This document shows, piece after piece, positions 25,725 to 35,084 of a stretch of 64,000 bases of DNA. Numbering within the stretch: the stretch's first letter is position 1; the number at the start of each line of letters is the position of its first letter. Made by a program: the position numbers and the translations under genes. The stretch spans positions 1,798,001 through 1,862,000 of the forward strand of contig CAWJJY010000007.1 in the NCBI GenBank assembly GCA_963843385.1, given 5' to 3'. This DNA is from CAVOHU01 sp963843385. GTDB taxonomy: Bacteria > Acidobacteriota > Vicinamibacteria > Vicinamibacterales > JAKQTR01. Under the pieces are notes generated by a model. It had not been told where the DNA came from. It searched no databases and saw only the letters and a program-made list of their open reading frames with translations.

Positions 25725-26882
25725 TCAGATGAAAACAGCCAAAACGTCGTTCGCCAGGAGCATCCCGCGACGGGTGAGGCGCAGGCGGTCCGGCCCGAAC
25801 TCGACCAGGCCCGCCTCGACCGGCGCCTGCAGGCCATCACCGTACCGCGACCGGAGATCGAGCCCGTAGTCGCGATTGAAGGCCCGGACATCGACTCCAC
25901 GTGTCAGCCTCAGACCGGTGATGAGCGCCTCCTGCCACCGCTCTTCTGGCGACAGCCGGCGGTGCGCAATATCGACCCGCTCCCCTCCGAGCACCCGATC
26001 CACGTACTCGGCGGGCGGGGCGAGGGCCTTCCATCGCACGCCCCGGATCGTCGAATGCGCACCGGGGCCGAAGCCCCGCCACTGCCCATCCTGCCAGTAC
26101 TTCAGGTTGTGGCGCGATTCGAAGCCGGGACGGGCGACATTGGAGATTTCGTACTGCTCCAGCCCCGCCGCGCCAAGCCGATCCAGCGCGAGCTCGTACA
26201 TGTCCGCCGCCTCGTCGTCGGGCGGGAGGGTCCACCCGTGGCGCGCCATGTCGTCGCGAATCGGCGCGTGCGGATAGAGTTCGAGCAGGTACATCGAGAC
26301 GTGGTCGGGGCGCAGGTCGAGCGCGGCGTCCACCGATTCGGCAAAACGAGCCAGCGTCTGTGTCGGGAGACCGATCATCAGGTCGAGGCTGATATTGCCG
26401 AATCCGGCCGCGCGCGCCAGGCGAAGCGCCTGTCGCGCCGTAGCCTGATCGTGGCGCCGGCTGAGTGCCTGCAGCTCGTCATCGCGAAACGACTGGATGC
26501 CGATGCTCAGGCGATTGACCCCCGCCGCGAGGAATCCGCCGAGCGCCGAGGCCGACACCGTGTCGGGATTGGCTTCCAGCGTGATCTCGGCGTCGGGCGC
26601 GACCTCGAACCTCTCGCGCGCGGCCGAGAGAATCTTGCCGACCTCCTCCGGCCGAAGCAACGACGGCGTGCCGCCGCCGAAATACACGGTGTCACACGCC
26701 GCGGCCCTCTGGCCGGGGTCGCGAGGGGTCAACATGTCGTCTCGAATCTCGGCCTGGACGGCGAGGAGGTAGCGGTCCCGAAGGGCAGCGTCGAAAAGCA
26801 CGCGGTTGAAATTGCAGTAGTTGCAGATCGATGCGCAGAACGGAACGTGGACGTAGAGGCCGAGAGGGGCCTGGTCGAGCAC
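25725..26882 (-). CDS. hemW: Radical SAM heme chaperone HemW
   Basis: 385 residues. LGLYVHVPFCASICNYCNF carries the CxxxCxxC cluster motif with the HemW-type following aromatic/Asn. Downstream VYFGGGTPSLL, the EANPDT and RLSIGIQSF segments are diagnostic for the HemN/HemW group. Members without the fourth HemN motif act as heme-delivery chaperones rather than coproporphyrinogen dehydrogenases; the missing HemN N-terminal extension supports that here. GTG start at 26882. Confidence 0.9.
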   Translation of the reverse strand: MLDQAPLGLYVHVPFCASICNYCNFNRVLFDAALRDRYLLAVQAEIRDDMLTPRDPGQRAAACDTVYFGGGTPSLLRPEEVGKILSAARERFEVAPDAEITLEANPDTVSASALGGFLAAGVNRLSIGIQSFRDDELQALSRRHDQATARQALRLARAAGFGNISLDLMIGLPTQTLARFAESVDAALDLRPDHVSMYLLELYPHAPIRDDMARHGWTLPPDDEAADMYELALDRLGAAGLEQYEISNVARPGFESRHNLKYWQDGQWRGFGPGAHSTIRGVRWKALAPPAEYVDRVLGGERVDIAHRRLSPEERWQEALITGLRLTRGVDVRAFNRDYGLDLRSRYGDGLQAPVEAGLVEFGPDRLRLTRRGMLLANDVLAVFI

Positions 26883-26916
26883 GGATTATCGAGACCCGCC
26901 CGACACGAGTCTGGCC

Positions 26917-26965
26917 GGCCGGCGGCTGGAGGCTGGCGGCTGGGGGCCGGGGGCTGGAGGGTCGG
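26917..26965 (-). repeat. Heptanucleotide array downstream of the DnaC-like gene
   Basis: Read on the plus strand, consecutive 7-mers from 26917 are GGCCGGC, GGCTGGA, GGCTGGC, GGCTGGG, GGCCGGG, GGCTGGA and GGGTCGG with no phase slip. It is 75 bp past the stop of the minus-strand ATPase gene at 27041 and 34 bp upstream of the hemW start. Confidence 0.75.
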
Positions 26966-27040
26966 GGCCGCGCACGGGTAAAGCACGATGGAGGCACCCG
27001 GCGTGCTGTGAGGTCATGGTCCGATCCTGTCGAGTCACGA

Positions 27041-27880
27041 TTACGTGCCGGCGCGGCCGCCGGGCCACTTCAGGTCACCCTTGCCGTCGCGCGTCTGGGC
27101 GCGGACCGGCGACGAGCGCGGCCCGGTCGACTTGCGCGGCCCGCCGCGCCGTTGCTCCATCGCCGCGTTGGCGAAGTCCTCGGGGCCCCAGTTCTGCGGG
27201 AGCTGGCGGATGTCGGGGCCTTCCATGGTGACGATCTCGCACATCTCGTGCAATCGCGACCACATCCGGTTGCCGATCCGCTCCTCGATGGTCTCCGCGA
27301 TCTCGTTGGCTGGCGAATCGAGGTAGTTCGACGTGAGGATAGTCGCGCGTCGTTCGTTGTACCGCGTATTCACGACCAGGTTCAGCGTCTCCTCGACCCA
27401 CTCGGACGTCTTCTCGGCGCCGAGATCGTCGAGCACGAGCACCTCAGCCGTCATGACCGGGCGGAGGATGTCCATCTCGACCATCTTGACCTGCGGATCG
27501 TAGGTGCTGCGAATCACCCGCAGCAGGTCTCGCGTGTCGTAGAAGAGGCCGCGGGTTCCCTTCTCGCTCACGACCTTCTTCAGCACGGCCACCGCCAGGT
27601 GCGTTTTGCCCACCCCCGGCGGGCCCAGGAACAGCAGCCCCTTTTCCACGACGGGCCAGGATGCCACGAAATTCTTGGCCGCGCGGACCGCCTTCACCAG
27701 GGAGTCGTTGTTGTCCTTGAACGAGTCGAGATCACAGCGGCGGTACCTGGGCGGGATGCGGGCGTCCTCGAGCAGCCGGGCGGCCAGGGCCTCGCGCCAG
27801 CAATCGCAGCGCACCACGCGCCGCACGCCGTTTTCATCGAGCGGCTTCCAGCCGGTGCCGTCGCAGTGCGGGCAGATCAT
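27041..27880 (-). CDS. DnaC/DnaI-like AAA+ ATPase with N-terminal zinc motif
   Basis: 279 residues from ATG 27880 (MICPHCDGTGWK); a GTG at 27916 would add 12 residues. An N-terminal CPHCDGTGW..CDCW Cys cluster is followed by Walker A GPPGVGKTH (about residue 83) and Walker B VLVLDDLGAE with the sensor TSNY. This architecture matches helicase loaders of the DnaC/DnaI/IstB group, which open or load the replicative helicase. No replication gene is nearby and the partner is unknown. The C-terminal 40 residues are basic and low-complexity. Confidence 0.75.
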   Translation of the reverse strand: MICPHCDGTGWKPLDENGVRRVVRCDCWREALAARLLEDARIPPRYRRCDLDSFKDNNDSLVKAVRAAKNFVASWPVVEKGLLFLGPPGVGKTHLAVAVLKKVVSEKGTRGLFYDTRDLLRVIRSTYDPQVKMVEMDILRPVMTAEVLVLDDLGAEKTSEWVEETLNLVVNTRYNERRATILTSNYLDSPANEIAETIEERIGNRMWSRLHEMCEIVTMEGPDIRQLPQNWGPEDFANAAMEQRRGGPRKSTGPRSSPVRAQTRDGKGDLKWPGGRAGT

Positions 27881-27988
27881 GAGTGTCTCAGTATCTCGTG
27901 TGAAGACCCGGCTCACGGCTTTCGACGTCCGACTTCCGGCCCGAGCACGCCCGCGACCCTGCGCGCGCGCGTCACGGTGAACATCCGG

Positions 27989-28016
27989 CAGCCGCCGGCC
28001 TCCAGCCGCCAGCCTG
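27989..28016 (-). repeat. Heptanucleotide array downstream of the sigma-factor gene
   Basis: On the plus strand four consecutive 7-mers CAGCCGC, CGGCCTC, CAGCCGC and CAGCCTG begin at 27989. The array is 17 bp past the end of the sigma-factor stop codon (minus strand) and is joined to it by the shared 16-mer described in the findings. Confidence 0.65.
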
Positions 28017-28033
28017 CTCGAGCTGGCCGCCCT

Positions 28034-28909
28034 TCAGTTTAGCGCACTTCGCAGGCCCCGGACCTGGCGCGAACGGCGGAGTTTTTCCTTCGCTCGCGAT
28101 TCGATCTGACGGATGCGCTCGCGCGACAGGTTCAGGTGATCGCCGATCTGCTGAAGGGTCCAGGGCTCGCCGTCGACCAGCCCGAATCGAAGCTCCATCA
28201 CCTCGCGTTCCTTCGGTTCGAGTTCCCCCACGGCCTGGCGCAACTGGTCGATGACGGCCTGGTGAACCAGTTCGTCCTCGATGGGGGGCGTCGCCTCCTG
28301 CGCCAGCAGGTCGCCGATCTCCCGCCCGTCGTCATCCTCGTTCCTTCCCACCCGATCGCTCAACGACACGTCGTCTCCCGAGATCTGAAGCAACGCGTCG
28401 GCCTCGTTGTCCGAGATGTCGAGATCCTCGGCCAGCTCGTGCGTCGTGGGCTGCCGTTCGAGCTGCGTCGTGAGAAGCGCGAAATGCCGTCCCAGCCTGG
28501 CAGCCGGGCCCGACAGCTTGGTGGGCAGCGAGAAGACGCGAGCCTGATCCGAGAGGGCGTGCACGATGGCCTGCCGGATCCACCACACCGCGTAGGTGAT
28601 GAACTTGACGTTGCGTGCGGGGTCGAACCGCTTGGCGGCCTCGATCAGCCCGAGGTTACCCTCGTGAATCAGGTCGAGAAACGGCACGCCCAGGCCGCGA
28701 TACCGCTTCGCATAGCTCACGACGAACCGGAGGTTGCTTTCGATCAGCCGCGTGAGGGCGCCCTCGTCGCCCTGCTGCGCGCGCAGGCCGAGCTCCTGCT
28801 CTTCGGCCGGCCTGAGCCGCTGGATCTTCGCAATTTCGCGCAAATAGGCCTGAAGGGTATCGGTTTCGCCCGACTCTCGGTTCTCTCGCCTGGCCACCGG
28901 ATCGATCAT
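28034..28909 (-). CDS. Sigma-70 family RNA polymerase sigma factor (group 2, RpoS/SigA-like)
   Basis: 291 residues from ATG 28909; the upstream extension of the frame is Pro/Arg-rich and not coding-like. Region 1.2 (DTLQAYLREIAKI), region 2 (LRFVVSYAKRYRGLGVPFLDLIHEGNLGLIEAAKRFD and YAVWWIRQAI), region 3 and region 4 (GEPWTLQQIGDHLNLSRERIRQIESRA) are all present. The short N-terminus without region 1.1 fits an alternative, stress-type factor. It follows dnaK-dnaJ-hspR by 106 bp, so it may be heat-shock linked. Confidence 0.9.
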   Translation of the reverse strand: MIDPVARRENRESGETDTLQAYLREIAKIQRLRPAEEQELGLRAQQGDEGALTRLIESNLRFVVSYAKRYRGLGVPFLDLIHEGNLGLIEAAKRFDPARNVKFITYAVWWIRQAIVHALSDQARVFSLPTKLSGPAARLGRHFALLTTQLERQPTTHELAEDLDISDNEADALLQISGDDVSLSDRVGRNEDDDGREIGDLLAQEATPPIEDELVHQAVIDQLRQAVGELEPKEREVMELRFGLVDGEPWTLQQIGDHLNLSRERIRQIESRAKEKLRRSRQVRGLRSALN

Positions 28910-29015
28910 ACAAGGATGGCCGGAGGGGGGCCAAGGGCGGCGGGACGGCGGCAGGGGGAGCCAAGGTCGGTCGAGTCCGCGCCACCCGCGGGCACGATGA
29001 CGATGTTGCGTCGGT

Positions 29016-29459
29016 TCAGCGCTTCTGGCCGGCCGGAGAGGAAGGCGTGATGTCCGGCGATGAGCCGGAGGCCGCTGGGGCACGGACCATGTCGGTGGGC
29101 GAAGACTTGACGAGCGCCGTGTGCAGCCGCTGTTCCCAGTCCCCGAGTCCGCGCGCCAGCTCGTGCTTGACGTACTCCATGAACTGGTTGACCTCGCGCT
29201 GCATCTCGGCCATCTTCTGGCGCATATTGAGAATGATCTCCACCCCGGCGAGATTGACCCCGAGATCGCGGGTCAGCGACAGGATGGTCTCGAGCCGCTC
29301 CAGGTCCTCGTCCGAGTAGAGACGCGTATTGCCATCCGTGCGTGACGGTTTGAGCAGGCCCTCGCGCTCGTAGAGACGGAGCGTCTGCGGGTGGATGCTG
29401 TACTTCTGGGCGACGGCGCTGATCATGTAGTACGCCTTGCCCGTTCGCTTCGTCGGCAT
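29016..29459 (-). CDS. hspR: HspR-like MerR-family heat-shock repressor
   Basis: 147 residues. The MerR DNA-binding domain reads YYMISAVAQKYSIHPQTLRLYEREGLLKPSRTDGNTRLYSDEDLERL, matching HspR, followed by a helix (about 82-105) and a Pro/Ser-rich tail. HspR binds the dnaK promoter and is held in check by DnaK in actinobacteria. Third gene of dnaK-dnaJ-hspR, 7 bp from dnaJ. That the promoter at 32.6 kb is its target is inference. Confidence 0.88.
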   Translation of the reverse strand: MPTKRTGKAYYMISAVAQKYSIHPQTLRLYEREGLLKPSRTDGNTRLYSDEDLERLETILSLTRDLGVNLAGVEIILNMRQKMAEMQREVNQFMEYVKHELARGLGDWEQRLHTALVKSSPTDMVRAPAASGSSPDITPSSPAGQKR

Positions 29460-29466
29460 GTCACCC

Positions 29467-30606
29467 TCACCCGGCCGAGCCGGTATTCCGCGTCCCGTCC
29501 TGCGGTCCGGGCGGCGCAGCCTCCCAGAGCCTGCGCCTCACGTCCTCGCTGTTGATGCGCGCGAAGTCCCGCAACAGTTCCTTCGAGCGCTCGTCGAGCA
29601 GTTCCGGCAGCACGAGCCGGATCTCGGCGACCAGATCTCCCCGGTGGCCATCTCGCAGCGACCTCACCCCGTGCTCCCGCACCCGGAGGCGCTGGCCGGA
29701 CTGGGTCCCGGGAGGCACGCGCAGCCTGACCGGCCCGTCGAACGAGGGAATCTCGATTTTCGCCCCGAGCGCCGCTTCGGACACGGCGACGGGCACCACC
29801 AGGTGGAGGTCGTCGCCTTCGCGCCGGAACAGCCCGTCGGGCGCGACCTGGATGGTCACCGACAGGCCGCCCGCTTCCCCGCCCCGCACGCCGGCGTGGC
29901 CCTTGCCCGGCACGCGCACGCAATCGCCGTCGGCAATTCCGGGCGGGACACCGACCTCAACCTGTTCGCTGCGGGCCTCGAGACCCGAGCCGTTGCACGC
30001 GCCGCACGCCAGCTGGCGTATCTGGCCCGTGCCACCACAGCGCCCGCAGGTCTTGGTGAAGACCATGTGGCCTCTCGACGAGCGAATCGTCCCCGCGCCG
30101 ACGCAGGCCGGGCACGTCGTTTCGGGCGAGGCGACGGCGCCCAGGCCGCGGCAGCGGCGGCAGGCGACATACCGCACGACGGTCAGGCCCCGCGTGGTGC
30201 CGCGGACCGCTTCGTCGAACCGGATCGCCAGGACCGCGTGGATGTCGGCGCCGGCGGCCGGTTCGGCGGAGAAAGCCTCCGCCGTCTGCTGGATGACCTC
30301 GGCGAAGAGGTCCCCGAATGTCGAGGCCTCGCGTTGGAGCGATTCGACGGAAAAGTCGAATCCCGCGAACCCGAAGCTCGGGAATTCCGCCGCAGGGGCG
30401 GCCGTACCCGTCAGGTCGTACTGGCGCCGGCGGTCCGGATCCGAGAGCGTCTCGAACGCCTCCATGGCGGCATGGAACCGATCGGCCGCCACCCGATCGC
30501 CCGGATTGATGTCCGGGTGCAGCCGGCGGGCCAGCCTTCGGTACGCACGCTTGATCTCCCCGGTGCCCGCGTCTCGCGCCACGCCGAGAAGTTCGTAGAA
30601 GTCCAC
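29467..30606 (-). CDS. dnaJ: DnaJ co-chaperone with four zinc repeats
   Basis: 379 residues. J domain at 1-65 with the HPD tripeptide (HPDIN); a short linker without the usual Gly/Phe-rich run; four CxxCxGxG repeats (CRRCRGLG, CPACVGAG, CGRCGGTG, CGACNGSG, about 150-210) and two C-terminal beta domains. It stimulates DnaK ATPase and delivers unfolded proteins. 11 bp from dnaK and 7 bp from hspR. The G/F region is replaced by a short DFSVESLQREASTFG segment. Confidence 0.93.
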   Translation of the reverse strand: MDFYELLGVARDAGTGEIKRAYRRLARRLHPDINPGDRVAADRFHAAMEAFETLSDPDRRRQYDLTGTAAPAAEFPSFGFAGFDFSVESLQREASTFGDLFAEVIQQTAEAFSAEPAAGADIHAVLAIRFDEAVRGTTRGLTVVRYVACRRCRGLGAVASPETTCPACVGAGTIRSSRGHMVFTKTCGRCGGTGQIRQLACGACNGSGLEARSEQVEVGVPPGIADGDCVRVPGKGHAGVRGGEAGGLSVTIQVAPDGLFRREGDDLHLVVPVAVSEAALGAKIEIPSFDGPVRLRVPPGTQSGQRLRVREHGVRSLRDGHRGDLVAEIRLVLPELLDERSKELLRDFARINSEDVRRRLWEAAPPGPQDGTRNTGSAG

Positions 30607-30617
30607 GCTGGTCTCGA

Positions 30618-32543
<1,926 letters not shown>

Positions 32544-32607
32544 GGTGACGTGTTCCTCGCGAACCGGGGTGGTGTGGCCCCAGGAGTGTGATGCGTGCCG
32601 CCCCCGT

Positions 32608-32667
32608 ACCTCGACGTGAGGTTGTTTAGGCTACAAACAGTATAAAATCTTAGCATGTTGCTGTCAA
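32608..32667 (-). promoter_or_regulatory. dnaK promoter with two adjacent inverted repeats (possible HspR operator)
   Basis: On the minus strand a perfect TTGACA (32667-32662), 17-bp spacer and TATACT (32644-32639) form a strong sigma-70 promoter about 95 bp before dnaK. Just downstream lie two short palindromes: TGTTT-7 bp-AAACA (32623-32639, overlapping the -10 and start site) and ACCTC-5 bp-GAGGT (32608-32622). A CIRCE element is absent. Binding by HspR, which uses an inverted repeat with a 7-bp gap, is an inference from spacing only. Confidence 0.65.
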
Positions 32668-32714
32668 CATTGCCACTAAATCGGACCAGGCGAGTTCGCC
32701 GCAAGGTCCTCATC

Positions 32715-32801
32715 CCAGGGACGTTGTCCCCTGGAGGTGCGTGCTATACTGGTGGTGCCTGCCCTATCCAGACAGGACCTCCCGTCGCCCGTGAGGTCCT
32801 G
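32715..32801 (+). promoter_or_regulatory. Extended -10 promoter and leader hairpin of the FecR-domain gene
   Basis: TGCTATACT (32742-32750) is an extended -10; a TTG at 32724 gives a 15-bp spaced weak -35. A palindrome with one bulge (CCAGGGAC, GTT, GTCCCCTGG, 32715-32734) covers the -35. The leader then holds a perfect 9-bp stem CAGGACCTC/GAGGTCCTG (32773-32781 and 32793-32801, 11-nt loop) about 20 bp before the ATG at 32823, which could regulate translation. Confidence 0.55.
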
Positions 32802-32822
32802 CACCGCGTCTTGGGGGATTTC

Positions 32823-35084
32823 ATGTCCAGGGTGCGCATCGTTCTTCTGGGGACGGCCTTGGCCTGTCTCATTGCGGCCCGCCCCGATCAGGCGCAAGCG
32901 CAAGCCGACAGCACCATGTCCCAGGCGCTTCCCGCTCCTGCTCACATCTCGGTCATTGACGGCACGGCCCGGATCGAACGCGAGGGCCGGGTGGAAGATG
33001 CCGTTGTGAATGTCCCCGTGCTCGAAGGCGATCGCATTCGCACCGAGTCGGGCCGCGTCGAGATCGTCATGCCCGACGGCTCGGCGCTGCACATGGACCA
33101 GTCCTCGTCGATCGATCTCCTGGCGCGCGACCTGTTTCGCCTCAACGAGGGGCGCGTGCTGCTGATCGTCGCCGGCGCTGACGATCCGTCAAGCGCCGTT
33201 CGGTACCAGATCGATGCTCCGGCAGCATCGGTGCAGGTGAACAGCCCGGGCGAGTACCGCATCGTCATGCAGGGCGACGAGGTGGCTCTCGAGGTGGTGT
33301 ACGGCGACGCCACCTTCGCCACCGACACCGGCTCGGTTCCCGTGCGGGCAGGCGAGCGATCGGTTGCCGTCGCGGGAAGCAATCCCAGCTCACCGCAGTA
33401 CTTCAATGCGGCGAGGTCCGACGCCTTCGACCAATGGAGCGATGAACAGCGCGGCTCGAATCTCGGCCAGACCTCTGTCCGTTACCTGCCGCAGGACTTG
33501 CGGACTTACGCCGGTACGTTCGACCGCTACGGCAGTTGGTCGTACGACACCACCTACGGAAACGTCTGGTACCCGTCGGCGTCGGACAACTGGCGGCCGT
33601 ACACCGACGGCTACTGGGGCAGCTACCCGGTCTACGGTTCGGTATGGGTCGGTTCCGGCCCCTGGTCGTGGCCCACGCATCACTACGGGCGGTGGGGGAT
33701 TTCGCTCAGCGGGCGGTGGTTCTGGATTCCCGGGCGCGTGTGGGGGCCGGCGTGGGTGTACTGGGCCGTCAACCAGGACTACGTCGGGTGGTGCCCGCTT
33801 GGCTGGAACGACTACCCGGTGTTCGGCATGTGGGGTGTGAGGGGCGCCTTCAACTACGCCCACTACGACCCATGGCGGGCGTGGACAGTCGTGCCGAGGA
33901 ACCACTTCGGCCGCAATGTCTGGATGTCACGCGTGGCCATCGATGGACGCGGACTGGATGATCGCGTGCGTGGCGCGTTCGTGGCGCAGCGCACACCGCC
34001 GCGCCAGTACGCGGTTCCGCGCTCGGCCTTCGCTCCGCGCGCGGACGACAGAAGCTCCGGGTTGCCTCGTCCCGGAACGCCAGGCCTCGCAGGGATGGCG
34101 CGTGGAACGGCAGACAGGTTCCGTTCGAACGACGCGGGACAACCCCAGGCGGGCCGCGCCGAGTTCAGAGGGAACACTCGCCTGGACCGTCCGGGCCTCA
34201 CGCGCCCGGCCGATTCGGTCGGGGACAGGACGCGCGGCGCCGCGATCCCTTACTCTCGGCGCGCCGTGCCTGGAGCGCCCGCCGGTTCGGCACGCGATCC
34301 ACGCAGTATGAACACTCCTCGCCGAGACTCTGCGCCGTCGGCGACACTCGATCGCCGTGCACCGCGACAGTTCGGCACCTCACCTCAGGCTGGACCGGGC
34401 CAGAGCTTCAACGATCGGTCGCTCGGATCTGCCGCGCCTCGCATCAACCGGCCGGATTCCTCGTCGTATGCCGCTCCCCGTCAGCGGTATGAAACGCCGA
34501 TGCCGCCACAATCCGCACCGCGCCAGCCATCGGTCGAGGCCCCGCGGCCGGACACGCGGAGGGAGTCACCGGGCCTCTCGCGCGACTCCCGTCCGGGTGG
34601 CGGAGTCGCGCTGCCTCGCTACTCCGCGCCGTCGCGCGGGCCTTCCCCGTCGTATTCGTCGCCGGGTTACTCCGCTCCTCCCCGTACGCCGTCTTCGCAG
34701 TATTCGGCGCCGAGGAACTCCACTCCGCCCCGCACGCCGTCTTCGCAGTATTCGGCGCCGGGGTACTCCGCTCCACCCCGCGCGCCGTCCTCGCAGTATT
34801 CGGCGCCGAGGTACTCCACTCCGCCCCGCGCGCCCTCCTCGCAGTACTCGGCGCCGGGGTACTCCGCTCCACCCCGCGCGCCGTCCTCGCAGTATTCGGC
34901 GCCGAGGTACTCGGCTCCGTCTCGTGCGCCTTCTCCATCGTCGGCCGGGCCGGCTCCGCGGTACAATTCGGGTGGATCCGCCCCACGGGCGGCCGCGCCC
35001 TCGCGAGGAGACTCGCGCCCTCGCGGAAACGCAGGCTCCAGCGGCAGCGCACGACCGCGCGGACCCGGTAGCTCTCGACGATGA
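32823..35084 (+). CDS. FecR-domain/DUF6600-like secreted protein with C-terminal tandem repeats
   Basis: 753 residues from ATG 32823, behind GGGGGA. A signal peptide (MSRVRIVLLGTALACLIAARPDQAQAQ), FecR-like beta domain (about 40-190, GDRIRTESGRVEIVMPDGSALHMDQSSSIDLL) and an aromatic Trp/Tyr-rich region (about 230-390, SYDTTYGNVWYPSASDNWRP) reminiscent of DUF6600 proteins. After about residue 420 it is Pro/Ser/Arg-rich, ending in five tandem 16-residue copies (YSAPPRAPSSQYSAPR type). Overlaps the PBP1A start by ATGA. Function unknown; coupling to a PBP suggests a cell-wall or envelope role. Confidence 0.8.
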   Translation: MSRVRIVLLGTALACLIAARPDQAQAQADSTMSQALPAPAHISVIDGTARIEREGRVEDAVVNVPVLEGDRIRTESGRVEIVMPDGSALHMDQSSSIDLLARDLFRLNEGRVLLIVAGADDPSSAVRYQIDAPAASVQVNSPGEYRIVMQGDEVALEVVYGDATFATDTGSVPVRAGERSVAVAGSNPSSPQYFNAARSDAFDQWSDEQRGSNLGQTSVRYLPQDLRTYAGTFDRYGSWSYDTTYGNVWYPSASDNWRPYTDGYWGSYPVYGSVWVGSGPWSWPTHHYGRWGISLSGRWFWIPGRVWGPAWVYWAVNQDYVGWCPLGWNDYPVFGMWGVRGAFNYAHYDPWRAWTVVPRNHFGRNVWMSRVAIDGRGLDDRVRGAFVAQRTPPRQYAVPRSAFAPRADDRSSGLPRPGTPGLAGMARGTADRFRSNDAGQPQAGRAEFRGNTRLDRPGLTRPADSVGDRTRGAAIPYSRRAVPGAPAGSARDPRSMNTPRRDSAPSATLDRRAPRQFGTSPQAGPGQSFNDRSLGSAAPRINRPDSSSYAAPRQRYETPMPPQSAPRQPSVEAPRPDTRRESPGLSRDSRPGGGVALPRYSAPSRGPSPSYSSPGYSAPPRTPSSQYSAPRNSTPPRTPSSQYSAPGYSAPPRAPSSQYSAPRYSTPPRAPSSQYSAPGYSAPPRAPSSQYSAPRYSAPSRAPSPSSAGPAPRYNSGGSAPRAAAPSRGDSRPRGNAGSSGSARPRGPGSSRR
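34668..34915 (+). repeat. Five 48-bp tandem repeats (coding)
   Basis: Units start at 34668, 34716, 34764, 34812 and 34860, and a diverged sixth begins at 34908. They encode YSAPPRAPSSQYSAPG/R-type 16-mers, alternating between GYSAP and RYS/NSTP versions. In frame, so copy number can vary without loss of the protein. Confidence 0.9.

Noticed and set aside
32544..32667. CIRCE or classical HAIR element at dnaK
   Set aside because: No TTAGCACTC-N9-GAGTGCTAA and no CTTGAGT-N7-ACTCAAG; only weaker palindromes found.
34668..34915. Possible CRISPR array from regularly spaced repeats
   Set aside because: Repeats are contiguous without spacers, in frame and coding for a Pro/Ser-rich peptide.
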